A stretch of DNA of 36,131 bases. Source: Anaerotignum sp. (GTDB lineage: Bacteria > Bacillota > Clostridia > Lachnospirales > Anaerotignaceae). This document shows positions 6,236 to 15,279 of this stretch, in pieces. Location: the NCBI GenBank assembly GCA_020024455.1, contig JAHHTU010000025.1, positions 1-36,131 of the forward strand, in the 5' to 3' direction. Every line of letters begins with the position of its first letter. Positions within the stretch are counted from its first letter, which is position 1. The position numbers and the translations under genes are program-made. The notes under the pieces are model-generated. The model was not told the origin of the DNA, did not search any database, and was given only the letters and a program-made list of their open reading frames with translations.

Positions 6236-7855
6236 GTGAAAGAGAGGTTACAAGCCTTACTTGAAAAAGTCAAGGAAACAACAAAAAATTTAAGCAGTAC
6301 TGTAAAGAAAATTATCCTGATTGGTGTGGCAATATCCATTTTGGCAGCAATTGGGATTGCGGTGATGTTAAACAATAAACCATATGAAACATTGTTTTAT
6401 AATTTGACAGACCAAGAATCCAGCGAAATTATGGGTAAGTTGCAGGAAAAAGGTGTGACATATAAATATGAAGCACCTGGCACGATTTTGGTACCCAAAG
6501 AGCAAGAGGAACAACTAAGGGCAGAATTGGTATACGAAGGGTATCCCAAACATGGTTTTTCCTATGATATTATCATGAATAATATTGATTTGACCACTTC
6601 TGAAAGTGAAAAACAAAAATATTATTTGATGGAATTGCAAGACAGATTGGGTGCAACGATTTCTTTATTTCCCAATATCAAAGACGCAAAGTTGAATATT
6701 GCTTTGGGTGAAGACAGAAAATATGTTTTGGATAGCAAAAATATGACAAAATCTTCTGCATCTGTCACTGTGATTACAGACAATGGGGATATGATTGATG
6801 AAGAATGTGTACGTGCAATCCAAAGAGCTGTATCTTCCAGTGTGCCGGATTTAGAATTTAGCAAAGTGACCGTTGTTTGCAACGGCAAAGATGTGAGTAT
6901 CGCAGAAGAACGTTCTGCAAAAGATGCCAATGATTTGAAATTCCAGATGGAACAAATCATTGATGAAAAAATTGAAGCAAAAGTGATGGCAATGCTTGAA
7001 CCGATTTACGGAGAAGGTCGTGTGCGTGTATCTGTAAACAGTGAAGTAGATGTCAATAAAAAAATCAGAGAATTGGTGAATTATTCAGCAGAAGATGAGA
7101 GAAATACAGGTGTTATTTCTTCTCAGAACGCAACACAGGAAGTCACAAAAGACGGCGAGGGAACCGGTGGCGTACCCGGAACGGAAACAAATGCTGATTT
7201 CCCGATTTATACCAGAATTGAACAAGATGGCACTGAAACATACATACTGAGTGATGGTGGTGCAGAATATCTGGTAGACCAATTAAAAGAACAACAGCAA
7301 ATTGATGCCGGTGATTTAACCGATTTGACTGTTGGGGTTATCATTGACGGTGCAGATACCGGAGATACCACAGAAGAAAAATTGAAATCATTGGTAGCAA
7401 AAGCTGCGGGTATTGACAGAGAAAATCAAGATGAAAAAATTGAAATCGTAACAGTACCATTCTATACAGAAGGGCCTGTGGAAGAACCCGCAAAACCTTT
7501 GATTGACCCTGTAAAACTCAAACAGGGATTGTTGTTGGTTGGTATTGCCGGTGGTATCTTGTTGATACTGTTGTTGGTATTGATGTTGTTAATCAAACGC
7601 AGAAAACGTAAACGTTTGGAAAGAGAAATGGCTGAAGAACGTCAAAACCAAAACCAAAACAATGTAATCCCCAATATGCCGGTTGAAGACCTGAATAAGG
7701 TTAATTTGGATATGGTGGCAGATTTGTTGGATATTAAAAATGAACGTAGTATGGAATTGAAGGAGAAAATCAGAGATATTACAGACGAAAATCCTGAAAT
7801 TTCTGCACAGACATTGCGAAATTGGCTGAGAGGAGGAAGAAATGATGGAGAATAA
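6236..7855 (+). CDS. fliF: Flagellar MS-ring protein FliF
   Basis: A 539-residue membrane protein that builds the MS ring around the export gate. A cytoplasmic N-terminus precedes TM1 (about 25-45), then the YscJ-type ring domains with LVYEGYPKHGFSYD. A low-complexity loop follows (VTKDGEGTGGVPG, about 300-315), then TM2 (about 440-462) and a basic stop-transfer stretch (KRRKRKRLE). The C-terminal tail (about 500-535, ISAQTLRNWLR) is where FliG binds. The start is GTG 6236 after AGAGAGGGA. Its last codons overlap fliG, which implies translational coupling of the two interacting proteins. Confidence 0.97.
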   Translation: MKERLQALLEKVKETTKNLSSTVKKIILIGVAISILAAIGIAVMLNNKPYETLFYNLTDQESSEIMGKLQEKGVTYKYEAPGTILVPKEQEEQLRAELVYEGYPKHGFSYDIIMNNIDLTTSESEKQKYYLMELQDRLGATISLFPNIKDAKLNIALGEDRKYVLDSKNMTKSSASVTVITDNGDMIDEECVRAIQRAVSSSVPDLEFSKVTVVCNGKDVSIAEERSAKDANDLKFQMEQIIDEKIEAKVMAMLEPIYGEGRVRVSVNSEVDVNKKIRELVNYSAEDERNTGVISSQNATQEVTKDGEGTGGVPGTETNADFPIYTRIEQDGTETYILSDGGAEYLVDQLKEQQQIDAGDLTDLTVGVIIDGADTGDTTEEKLKSLVAKAAGIDRENQDEKIEIVTVPFYTEGPVEEPAKPLIDPVKLKQGLLLVGIAGGILLILLLVLMLLIKRRKRKRLEREMAEERQNQNQNNVIPNMPVEDLNKVNLDMVADLLDIKNERSMELKEKIRDITDENPEISAQTLRNWLRGGRNDGE

Positions 7856-8858
7856 ACCGTCAGGCCTGACGCCGGAACAGAAGGCAGCAGCAGTGATTAT
7901 TTCCATGGGAACAGATAAGGCTTCTCAGATTTATCAATACCTAAGCGAAGAGGATATTGAAATTCTTACTGTCGAAATTGCAAAAATGCGTCATTTATCA
8001 CCGGAAGAAACAGAAGAAGTGTTGGATAGCTTCTATAAAGAGTGTATGACACAAAAGGTTGTGACAGAAGGCGGTCTGGAATATGCAAAAACGATTCTGG
8101 AAAAAGCCTTCGGTCAACAGACCGCAGCAACATTGTTGGAAAAAGTGGCAAAATCTCTAAAAACAATGCCATTTTCCTTTATTCGTAAGGTGGACAGCAA
8201 AAACTTGTATTCCATATTACAACATGAAAGACCACAGACGATTGCGTTGGTACTTTCTTATGCAAATCCAGACCAGGCGGCTGATGTTATCGTTTCTTTA
8301 CCGCAAATGAAGCAATTGAGTGTGGTAGAAGCAATTGCAAAAATGGATAGTGCATCACCGGAAGTGATTAAAGTTGTGGAACAACAGATTGAAAGGAAAT
8401 TTTCCTCTGTACTTACCACAGACTTTACAAAAGCCGGTGGTATCGACTATATCGCAGAAGTTATCAACTATATGGACCGCAGCAATGAAAAACATATTTT
8501 CGACGAGCTGGGTGCAAAAGATGCAAAACTTACAGACGAAATCAGAAAAAGAATGTTTGTATTCGAAGATATTACAACTATGGACAACCGTTCGATTCAG
8601 CGATTTTTGCGTGACTGTGATTCCAAAGATATTGTGTTGGCACTCAAAGGTGCAAATACAGAAGTTGCAAATCTTATTTTCTCCAATATGTCTGCTCGTA
8701 TGGCAGAATCTATCAAATCTGATTTGGAAGTCACTGTCAATGTACGTATTAAAGACGTGGAAGATGCACAACAGAAAATTGTTGGCGTAATCAGAAAGCT
8801 GGAAGAAGAAGGCGAACTGGTTATCATGAAGGGCGGAAAGGATGATATTATTGCCTAA
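7845..8858 (+). CDS. fliG: Flagellar motor switch protein FliG
   Basis: A 337-residue cytoplasmic C-ring protein that couples FliF to FliM and contacts the stator. Its three domains are complete: FliF-binding N (1-100), middle ARM with an HERPQTIA segment, and the C-terminal torque domain. The torque helix reads MFVFEDITTMDNRSIQRFLRD, keeping the E, D, R and R charges; one position often Asp (DDR) is Asn (DNR). The end VRIKDVEDAQQKIV is typical. ATG 7842 and 7845 are adjacent. 7845 is 8 nt after AGGAGG and is preferred. It overlaps fliF by 11 bp and fliH by 17 bp. Confidence 0.97.
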   Translation: MENKPSGLTPEQKAAAVIISMGTDKASQIYQYLSEEDIEILTVEIAKMRHLSPEETEEVLDSFYKECMTQKVVTEGGLEYAKTILEKAFGQQTAATLLEKVAKSLKTMPFSFIRKVDSKNLYSILQHERPQTIALVLSYANPDQAADVIVSLPQMKQLSVVEAIAKMDSASPEVIKVVEQQIERKFSSVLTTDFTKAGGIDYIAEVINYMDRSNEKHIFDELGAKDAKLTDEIRKRMFVFEDITTMDNRSIQRFLRDCDSKDIVLALKGANTEVANLIFSNMSARMAESIKSDLEVTVNVRIKDVEDAQQKIVGVIRKLEEEGELVIMKGGKDDIIA

Positions 8859-9708
8859 TCTGCTGAAAAGACGGGAACAAAAAAATAATATACAAGCATT
8901 CACATTTCAGAATGAATACGAAGAAGCATTGCTTCGTGTGAGAGCAAAAAAGAAAACAAAAGAACCGGAGGAAGAACTATCTTCCTCTGAGGTTTTTGCA
9001 CAAGTGCAACAAGAAACAAAACCAACGGTTTCCTATGAAGAATTAAAGGCATGGGAAAAAAGATTGGAAGAAGAAAGACAAAGAAACCAAGAACAAGCAC
9101 AGCAGTTGGTGTCTCAGGCAAAAGAAGAAGCAAATGCTTTGCTCGAAAAAGCAAAAGAAGAAGCAGAACAAGTTCGGGAAGATGCAAAACAGGCAGGGTA
9201 TGATGCCGGATATGCCGTAGGGGAAGAAGAAGGCTATCAGGAAGCATACAACAAAGTCGAAGAAACCGTTGGTGTGGAAGCACAGGCTTTTTTGCAGGAA
9301 TTAAAACAATCATTGGAAGATATCACAAAACAAAAAGAAGATGTGTTATATCAATATAAAAATGATTTGAAAGACGTTGCAATCGCAATTGCAGAAAAAG
9401 TGGTGCAAGTCAGCTTGCGTTCCAGTGGGGAAATTATAGAGCGTATGATTATTTCCGCAACAGAACGTCTGAAAACAAAAGAATGGGTGAAAATATATAT
9501 CTCAAAATCCGATGCACAAATGATGTTGCAGGCAGACAGAGATTTGGTAGCCTCTTTGTCACATCTTTCTGAGCATATCAAAGTGATTGTGATGAATGAT
9601 GAAAAACAAGGAACTTGTATTATAGAATGTCCTGATGAAATTATTGACGCAAGTGTGAATGCACAGATGGAAAACATCAAAGAAATTTTGAACCAGTCCG
9701 GTACATAA
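8842..9708 (+). CDS. fliH: Flagellar export ATPase regulator FliH
   Basis: A 288-residue peripheral stalk protein that holds the FliI ATPase at the C ring. The centre (about 65-150) is a long charged coiled coil rich in Glu, Lys, Gln and Ala (KEEANALLEKAKEEAEQV). The C-terminal domain (about 170-285, IAIAEKVVQVSLRSSGEII) matches FliH and V-type ATPase E subunits. The start is ATG 8842, inside the end of fliG, after GGGCGGAAAGG, so it is probably translationally coupled. Confidence 0.93.
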   Translation: MILLPNLLKRREQKNNIQAFTFQNEYEEALLRVRAKKKTKEPEEELSSSEVFAQVQQETKPTVSYEELKAWEKRLEEERQRNQEQAQQLVSQAKEEANALLEKAKEEAEQVREDAKQAGYDAGYAVGEEEGYQEAYNKVEETVGVEAQAFLQELKQSLEDITKQKEDVLYQYKNDLKDVAIAIAEKVVQVSLRSSGEIIERMIISATERLKTKEWVKIYISKSDAQMMLQADRDLVASLSHLSEHIKVIVMNDEKQGTCIIECPDEIIDASVNAQMENIKEILNQSGT

Positions 9709-9722
9709 ACGGAGGGATTGCC

Positions 9723-11027
9723 ATGTATCAAAATATGGTCAATATGATTAAGAAATCTGAAACCATCAGTCATATCGGAAAGATTGAAAATATCGTAGGT
9801 ATGACGATTGAGGCTTCGGGTGGCAAAGCCGGTATTGGTGATATCAGTAGTATTTATAATGAGTCCATGAAAAGCCATGTCGTTGCAGAAGTGGTTGGAT
9901 TCAAAAATGACAAAATATTATTGATGCCGTATGAAAATACAGATGGTATTACAGCCGGCAGTTTTGTCAGAAATACAAAACAGCGTTTGAAATTGCCTGT
10001 TGGCGATTTTTTACGGGGGCGAATCATCAATGCATTGGGAGAACCCATTGATGGTCTGCAACCTTTTGAAAAACCAGAGTATTTTTCGGTGGGAAGCGGT
10101 TATATCAACCCATTGAGCAGACCACCAATCCGAGAAAAAATGGATTTTGGTATCAAGGCTTTAGATGGCATGATTACCATTGGCAAAGGGCAGAGAATTG
10201 GTATTTTTGCAGGTAGTGGTGTTGGGAAAAGTACATTGTTGGGTATGATTGCAAAAAATGTAAAAGCCGATATCAATGTGATTGCACTGGTTGGGGAACG
10301 TGGCAGAGAAGTTTTGGAGTTTGTCCAAAAAGACTTGGGAGCGGAAGGTTTGGCTCGTTCGGTTTTGGTTGTGGCAACTTCTGACCAATCTCCTATGTTG
10401 CGTATGAAATGTCCACTTGTGGCAACAGCGATTGCAGAATATTTCAGAGACCAAGGCAAAGATGTTTTGCTGATGATGGATTCTTTGACACGTTTTGCAA
10501 TGGCACAAAGGGAAATCGGCCTTGCGGTTGGCGAACCACCCATTGCCAGAGGGTATACCCCCTCGATTTATTCCGAATTGCCAAAGTTGTTGGAACGAAG
10601 CGGAAATTTTGAAAAAGGTTCGATTACAGGGATTTATACTGTGTTGGTGGAAGGGGATGATACCAATGAGCCCATTGCTGATACAGTGCGTGGTATTTTA
10701 GACGGGCATATTGTGCTTTCTAGAAAGTTGGCAAACAGTAACCACTTTCCGGCGATTGATATTAATGCAAGTATTTCTCGTCTGATGTCGAGTATTGTAT
10801 CAAAAGAGCATAAAGATATGGCATCAAAGTGCAGAGATATTTTGAGCTTGTATGCAAAAAATGAGGACTTGATTGCCATTGGTGCTTATAAAGCAGGAAC
10901 AAATCCAAATCTGGATTATGCAATTGAAAAAATAGAAAAATTAAATGGGTTTTTGAAACAAGGAATTGATGAGTCGTTTACTTATGAGCAGATGATGCAA
11001 ATGATGCATCAGATTTTGGATACATAA
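9723..11027 (+). CDS. fliI: Flagellar type III export ATPase FliI
   Basis: A 434-residue soluble F1-beta-like ATPase that energises and times export of rod, hook and filament subunits. It has Walker A GSGVGKST (164-171), a catalytic GERGREV segment (191-197) and Walker B VLLMMD ending at D253. PSIYSELPKLLERSG is the family signature. The N-terminal FliH-binding helix (MYQNMVNMIKKSE) is short. ATG 9723 is preceded by GGAGGG. It sits 14 bp after fliH. Confidence 0.98.
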   Translation: MYQNMVNMIKKSETISHIGKIENIVGMTIEASGGKAGIGDISSIYNESMKSHVVAEVVGFKNDKILLMPYENTDGITAGSFVRNTKQRLKLPVGDFLRGRIINALGEPIDGLQPFEKPEYFSVGSGYINPLSRPPIREKMDFGIKALDGMITIGKGQRIGIFAGSGVGKSTLLGMIAKNVKADINVIALVGERGREVLEFVQKDLGAEGLARSVLVVATSDQSPMLRMKCPLVATAIAEYFRDQGKDVLLMMDSLTRFAMAQREIGLAVGEPPIARGYTPSIYSELPKLLERSGNFEKGSITGIYTVLVEGDDTNEPIADTVRGILDGHIVLSRKLANSNHFPAIDINASISRLMSSIVSKEHKDMASKCRDILSLYAKNEDLIAIGAYKAGTNPNLDYAIEKIEKLNGFLKQGIDESFTYEQMMQMMHQILDT

Positions 11028-11045
11028 TAAAAGGGGACTTTATCT

Positions 11046-11495
11046 ATGAAAAAATTTTCTTTTCAGTTGGAGCCGGTATTGAAATATAAGGGCGATATTT
11101 TAGAGGTTTTGAGAAATGAGCATAGCATGGCATTGAAAGATGTGGTAGACCAGGAAAATGTTATTCAAAATTTGGAAAATGAGAAAAAAGCATTTTTGTT
11201 GGAATTTAATGAAAAGAAAAAACATTCCATGACCGTTATGGAAGTGGGCATTTATGAAAGATATTTGCAAAAACAAAATGCAGTCATTTTATCCGAAAAC
11301 AATAAATTGCAAGAATTACAATTTGCAGAAGCAAAAAAACGGGAAAAAATGATTGAAGCAAAAAAAGAAAAACTTTCGATTGAAAAATTGAAAGAAATTA
11401 AAGTAGACCAATACAAAAAAGCGATGCAAAAGGAAAATGAATTGTTTATCGAAGAATTTGTATCCAATGCAAAAACCAGAGAAAAACAAGTATGA
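11046..11495 (+). CDS. fliJ: Flagellar export chaperone/stalk protein FliJ
   Basis: A 149-residue coiled-coil protein, the gamma-like stalk of the FliI hexamer that also escorts chaperones to FlhA. The start, MKKFSFQLEPVLKYKGDILE, is the FliJ signature. The rest is a highly charged two-helix hairpin rich in Glu and Lys, ending in NAKTREKQV. The position after fliI is conserved. ATG 11046 lies 18 bp after fliI. Confidence 0.9.
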   Translation: MKKFSFQLEPVLKYKGDILEVLRNEHSMALKDVVDQENVIQNLENEKKAFLLEFNEKKKHSMTVMEVGIYERYLQKQNAVILSENNKLQELQFAEAKKREKMIEAKKEKLSIEKLKEIKVDQYKKAMQKENELFIEEFVSNAKTREKQV

Positions 11496-11567
11496 TGTTA
11501 GCAACCGGTGCAAAATAAAAAAATTTGCATTGTGGCTATAAAAAATAAAGAAAAGGAGGTGCAGAAT

Positions 11568-12710
11568 ATGGCGACAAACAGTGCAAGCGATGCGCTGATG
11601 TCTGTTGGCAGTGTGATGCAGAAACCTGCGGTAAATACAAAAGAACAAAAATTGCCATCTGATAAGAGCAGTTTTCAAGATGCAATCAAAGAAAAATTAA
11701 ACCAAACAAATGAAACACAACAACCAAAGGATACTGCAAAAGACAATGTACTCAAAACAGAAAATACTGATGCAGAAGTCGTTGAAAAAGTAGGCGATGC
11801 GGTTTTGGAAGAAGCAGCAGCAATGGTGCAAAATCCAATATTACAACTGTTTGACCAAGATATGTTGACAACGATGTTGCGTCAAGATACGGTGGCAAAT
11901 CAAGTTGTGGTGCAAGAAGTTTCTGTGGAAGAAGTACAGCCTCAAATTGCTGCAAATACACAACAGACAACAAAATTACCAGAAGCCAAAATGCTGCAAA
12001 CAACAAATCAAACGGTGGAGGTAGCAGACAATACCAAAGAGAACAAACAGGGGATTGATATTGCAAAAATTGTAAAGAATGAAGTGCAAATACAAAAACC
12101 TGTGGAAAGCACAAATGAAAAACAACTGCAGGAAACAACAAAACAACCCATTTTACAACAATCCGTAAAACAGGAGTTGAAAGATGTGGAAGTGGTTGCA
12201 CAAACAGAAGAAGTACAAAAACCCGTGCAACCGATGATGCTGCAAACAAAACAAAAAACCGAAGCAGGTGAGCTTGTCCATGTGAAAGTGGCTGATGTAT
12301 TGCCTGTGAACAAAGGAAATGTGGCACAACAGTTGGCTGACAAAATTTTGTTACATAACAACAATGAATTTGAATTGCAGTTAAACCCACAATCTTTGGG
12401 GAAAATTCAAATCAAGGTGCATTTTGATAACGGGGAAACCAGAGTTTCTATATTGTGTGAAAATGCAAAAGCCATGCATTTATTGTCAGAAAACACAAGT
12501 AGTCTGGCAACTATGTTGGAAAACCGTACAGGCAATCAAACAACCATTCAGATACAGGAAAATAAAGACACATTCTATAAACAAGAAACTGACCAAAACG
12601 GACACCAACAGCAACAACAGACAAAAGATGAACAGCAACAAAGACAACAGAAACAAAAACATCAAAACAGCATGGATTTCTTACAACAAATGCGATTGGG
12701 TTTGGTGTAG
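11568..12710 (+). CDS. fliK: Flagellar hook-length control protein FliK
   Basis: A 380-residue secreted ruler that measures the hook and switches export specificity. The N-terminal region has an FxxxPhi motif (FQDAI, 36-40). The long middle is Gln/Thr/Val-rich and disordered. The C-terminal Flg_hook domain (about 255-350) contains FELQLNPQSLGKIQIKVHF, the substrate-switching core that contacts FlhB. A Gln-rich tail follows (KDEQQQRQQKQKHQ). The start is ATG 11568, 7 nt after AAGGAGGT; an upstream in-frame ATG at 11508 has no ribosome site. Confidence 0.93.
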   Translation: MATNSASDALMSVGSVMQKPAVNTKEQKLPSDKSSFQDAIKEKLNQTNETQQPKDTAKDNVLKTENTDAEVVEKVGDAVLEEAAAMVQNPILQLFDQDMLTTMLRQDTVANQVVVQEVSVEEVQPQIAANTQQTTKLPEAKMLQTTNQTVEVADNTKENKQGIDIAKIVKNEVQIQKPVESTNEKQLQETTKQPILQQSVKQELKDVEVVAQTEEVQKPVQPMMLQTKQKTEAGELVHVKVADVLPVNKGNVAQQLADKILLHNNNEFELQLNPQSLGKIQIKVHFDNGETRVSILCENAKAMHLLSENTSSLATMLENRTGNQTTIQIQENKDTFYKQETDQNGHQQQQQTKDEQQQRQQKQKHQNSMDFLQQMRLGLV

Positions 12711-12734
12711 AAAACAAAAAAGGAGGAATTTGAC

Positions 12735-13376
12735 ATGGTAAATGGTATGTCAGGATATTCCAGAATGGGAGATACTGCTTATGTGAGTGCAAATACAAAT
12801 GCAAGAGCAGCAAATCCCCAAAAACCAGCCGATGGTGTGCAAACAAAAAAGCCTTCATCTGGATTTGATATGAATACATTGATGAAGTTGATTGCTGCAC
12901 AAATACAAAATCAAGACCCGATGAATCCAACCGGTCAAGATGCATATATGATGCAGATGGCACAACTGGCTGTTGTACAAGCAACCAACAGTATGGCACA
13001 AACCACTATGACAACTTATGCAGCGTCATTGGCAGGCAAAGAAGTAACCGTATTGAAGTTTCAAGCAGACGGTAAAACAAGTGAAGAAGTCGTTGGTACT
13101 GTTACCGGTGTTGCTTTTGTAGGCGGTCAGCCGATTTTGTACATTGGAGAAGATGCATACAGTATGGGACAGCTGATTGCTGTGGGAAAATTACCACCTC
13201 CAAAAACAGAGGGTGGAGATGGCACTGCAAAGCCGGAAGGCAGCGGGGGAACTGAAAAACCCGAAGGAACAGAAAAGCCGGAAGGTGGAGAAGGAACAGA
13301 AAAGCCCGAAAGCAGTGAAACAGATAAACCAACAGATGGAGAAAATGCAGGTGGCGATGCAGTGCCAAAAGAATAA
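12735..13376 (+). CDS. flgD: Hook-capping scaffold FlgD with an unusual acidic KPEG-rich tail
   Basis: A 213-residue hook cap that promotes FlgE assembly and then leaves. The conserved core (about 44-110) includes IQNQDPMNPTGQDAYMMQMA, the FlgD signature, followed by MQ-rich helices and a short beta domain (AGKEVTVLKF...VGGQPILYIG). From about residue 155 to the end the protein is low-complexity: Gly, Glu, Lys, Pro and Thr with repeated EKPEG/TEKPE words. The FLgD_tudor/Ig domains of longer homologues are absent. ATG 12735 follows AAAGGAGG. Confidence 0.94.
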   Translation: MVNGMSGYSRMGDTAYVSANTNARAANPQKPADGVQTKKPSSGFDMNTLMKLIAAQIQNQDPMNPTGQDAYMMQMAQLAVVQATNSMAQTTMTTYAASLAGKEVTVLKFQADGKTSEEVVGTVTGVAFVGGQPILYIGEDAYSMGQLIAVGKLPPPKTEGGDGTAKPEGSGGTEKPEGTEKPEGGEGTEKPESSETDKPTDGENAGGDAVPKE

Positions 13377-13408
13377 CACTTTTCTCTATATGTTAAGGGG
13401 GTAAAGTG

Positions 13409-13795
13409 ATGATTGAAAATTTGAATGATTTGAAACTGCGACAAATTCAAGTCAATCCTGTGCAAGTAAAGTCACAAGCGGCAGAAGGCAAAAAACGTAC
13501 AACGTTTGGTCAGATGCTGCAAGAAAAGATGGAACAGACACAGTCATTGCAGTTTTCCAAACATTCCAAAGAACGCATGGAGCAGCGTGGCATTGAAATG
13601 ACACCGGAGTTGTTGCAACAAATGAATACAGCAGCAAGTCAGGCAAAATCAAAAGGGGCAAAAGATGTTGTCATGATTGGATCACAAGCGGCATTTATTG
13701 TCAGTATTCCAAACAATACTGTGATTACTGCAATGAATGGAAATGAAATGAAAAATAACATATTTACAAAAATTGATAGTGCTGTGTTATTATAA
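13409..13795 (+). CDS. Flagellar operon protein, TIGR02530 type
   Basis: A 128-residue small flagellar protein found between flgD and flgE in many Firmicutes. The conserved part is FSKHSKERMEQRGI (about 50-63), then QAKSKGAKDVVMIGSQAAFI and VITAMN. Its molecular role is not established. An N-terminal FGQML (33-37) resembles the FxxxPhi export-gate motif of hook/rod substrates, so it may be exported. ATG 13409 lies 7 nt after AAGGGGG and is preferred over the GTG at 13406. Confidence 0.88.
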   Translation: MIENLNDLKLRQIQVNPVQVKSQAAEGKKRTTFGQMLQEKMEQTQSLQFSKHSKERMEQRGIEMTPELLQQMNTAASQAKSKGAKDVVMIGSQAAFIVSIPNNTVITAMNGNEMKNNIFTKIDSAVLL

Positions 13796-13802
13796 GCCGG
13801 CC

Positions 13803-13857
13803 CCGTTTGGGAAGCTTTCTGTATAGACTGAAGTATCTGTACAATCACAGCAAACGG
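13803..13857 (+). promoter_or_regulatory. Inverted repeat in the flgE leader
   Basis: CCGTTTG (13803-13809) pairs with CAAACGG (13851-13857), and CTGT...ACAG can pair inside. The right arm ends directly against the flgE ribosome site AAGGAG (13858-13863). The arms enclose the full intergenic stretch. A role in controlling hook-protein translation is possible but unproven. Confidence 0.35.
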
Positions 13858-13873
13858 AAGGAGATAATTATAA

Positions 13874-14863
13874 ATGCTTAGATCAATGTTTTCAGGTGTA
13901 TCTGGTTTGCGTACACACCAAAGCAGAATGGACGTTATTGGTAACAACATCGCCAATGTCAATACCGCAGCTTACAAAAGCGGTGCGGCGACATTCCAAG
14001 AATCCATTTATCAAACATTGAAAGGTTCTAGTGAAGGTGGTGCGGTATATGGCGGTTCCAACCCCAACCAAGTTGGTTATGGTAGTACATTTGGTTCCAT
14101 TTCTTTGAACTTTAATGCAAGTGCGTTTGAGCCAACCGGTGTGCTGACACACGCCATGATTGATGGGCAAGGGTTCTTTATGGTTGGTCCGAAGAATGGA
14201 AATGGTATTGCAACAGGTGTAGATGAAGATGGGACACCAGATGATCTCCTCAACAATGATATTGATAAATTGAATTTGACCAGAGTGGGTAAATTCACTG
14301 TGGATGGTAACGGTTATTTGTGTATGCCTGATGGGAATGTGGTATATGGATATTTGCCGAAAGGGATTACAAATGGACAATCAGTTGAACCACCCAGTGG
14401 AGATGAAAAATTTGATGCAGATCAAGCAACATTAAGACCGCTTCAAATTCCCAGTGTAGATGACCAAGGTCAGATTCATGTACCGCCGGTTGCAGGGGAA
14501 CAGCAGTTAAAACTGAAAGACCTTGCAGTAGGGAAAGATGGTATGTTAACCGGTACCGCAGATGATGGGAAAATTTATAAAATCGGTCAAGTTGCTGTAT
14601 GTAACGTACCAAACCCCAATGCATTGGAAAACCAAGGCGGCGGTTATTACAAAGCTGTCAACAACACCGGTGGAATTTCTGCACACGCACCGGGTTCCGG
14701 TACAACAGGTATGTTGGCACCGGGTGGTTTGGAAATGTCAAACGTAGACTTGGCAACAGAATTTTCCAACATGATTACCACACAGAGAGGTTTCCAAGCC
14801 TGCTCCAAAATTATCAGTGCATCTGATGAAATGTTACAAGATTTAATCAGCATGAAACGATAA
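13874..14863 (+). CDS. flgE: Flagellar hook protein FlgE
   Basis: A 329-residue hook subunit. The N-terminal D0 helix MLRSMFSGVSGLRTHQSRMD and GNNIANVNTAAYKSG are the hook/rod signature. DGQGFFMVG and TRVGKFTVDGNGYL mark the FlgE/FlgG fold. The C-terminal helix (SNVDLATEFSNMITTQRGFQ) closes D0. At 329 residues it is short for a hook protein, implying a reduced outer D2/D3 domain. Its position after flgD and before flbD identifies it as the hook. ATG 13874 lies 10 nt after AAGGAG. Confidence 0.95.
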   Translation: MLRSMFSGVSGLRTHQSRMDVIGNNIANVNTAAYKSGAATFQESIYQTLKGSSEGGAVYGGSNPNQVGYGSTFGSISLNFNASAFEPTGVLTHAMIDGQGFFMVGPKNGNGIATGVDEDGTPDDLLNNDIDKLNLTRVGKFTVDGNGYLCMPDGNVVYGYLPKGITNGQSVEPPSGDEKFDADQATLRPLQIPSVDDQGQIHVPPVAGEQQLKLKDLAVGKDGMLTGTADDGKIYKIGQVAVCNVPNPNALENQGGGYYKAVNNTGGISAHAPGSGTTGMLAPGGLEMSNVDLATEFSNMITTQRGFQACSKIISASDEMLQDLISMKR

Positions 14864-14867
14864 TTTG

Positions 14868-14974
14868 TGATATAATAGAACCAGAACACCAAAAATGAGC
14901 AATTTATAAGCAAACAAAGAGATATGGCATAGGTGGGAAGCATTTTTGTAAATCATCCATGCAAAAATGCTTCC
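14868..14974 (+). promoter_or_regulatory. Extended -10 motif followed by a 13-bp hairpin between flgE and flbD
   Basis: TGATATAAT (14868-14876) is a perfect extended -10 with no clear -35. About 60 bp later GGAAGCATTTTTG (14936-14948) pairs perfectly with CAAAAATGCTTCC (14962-14974), followed by only a short T/A stretch. It could be an internal promoter for the motility half of the operon, an attenuator or RNA-processing site, or a short RNA of about 90 nt. Confidence 0.4.
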
Positions 14975-15038
14975 TTATTACAAAATGACAAAACCAAATA
15001 AAGTAACGGGGCAATAAGAAAGGGAGAGTGTAAGCAAT

Positions 15039-15260
15039 ATGATTAGATTGACAAAATTGAACAAAGAAGAATTTGTATTGAATTCCAATCAGATTGAATG
15101 TATTGAGTTGATTCCGGAATCCAAAGTGATTATGGCAAACAAAGACTTTTTTATTGTCCGGGAAGATGTGGATACCATTATTAACAGAATTGTAGAGTAT
15201 AATGCAAAAGTCTATAATTTTCATAAAAAAATCATGTTAGTGAATAACAATGAAGAATAA
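15039..15260 (+). CDS. flbD: FlbD/SwrD family flagellar protein
   Basis: A 73-residue small protein of the FlbD family (SwrD in Bacillus, where it supports high motor power for swarming). The start MIRLTKLNKEEFVLNSNQIE is diagnostic. IECIELIPESKVIMANKDFF continues the family core. It lies between flgE and motA, its conserved place. ATG 15039 follows AGGGAGAGTG with somewhat long spacing. Confidence 0.92.
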   Translation: MIRLTKLNKEEFVLNSNQIECIELIPESKVIMANKDFFIVREDVDTIINRIVEYNAKVYNFHKKIMLVNNNEE

Positions 15261-15279
15261 AGATTAAGAGGTATGTGAT

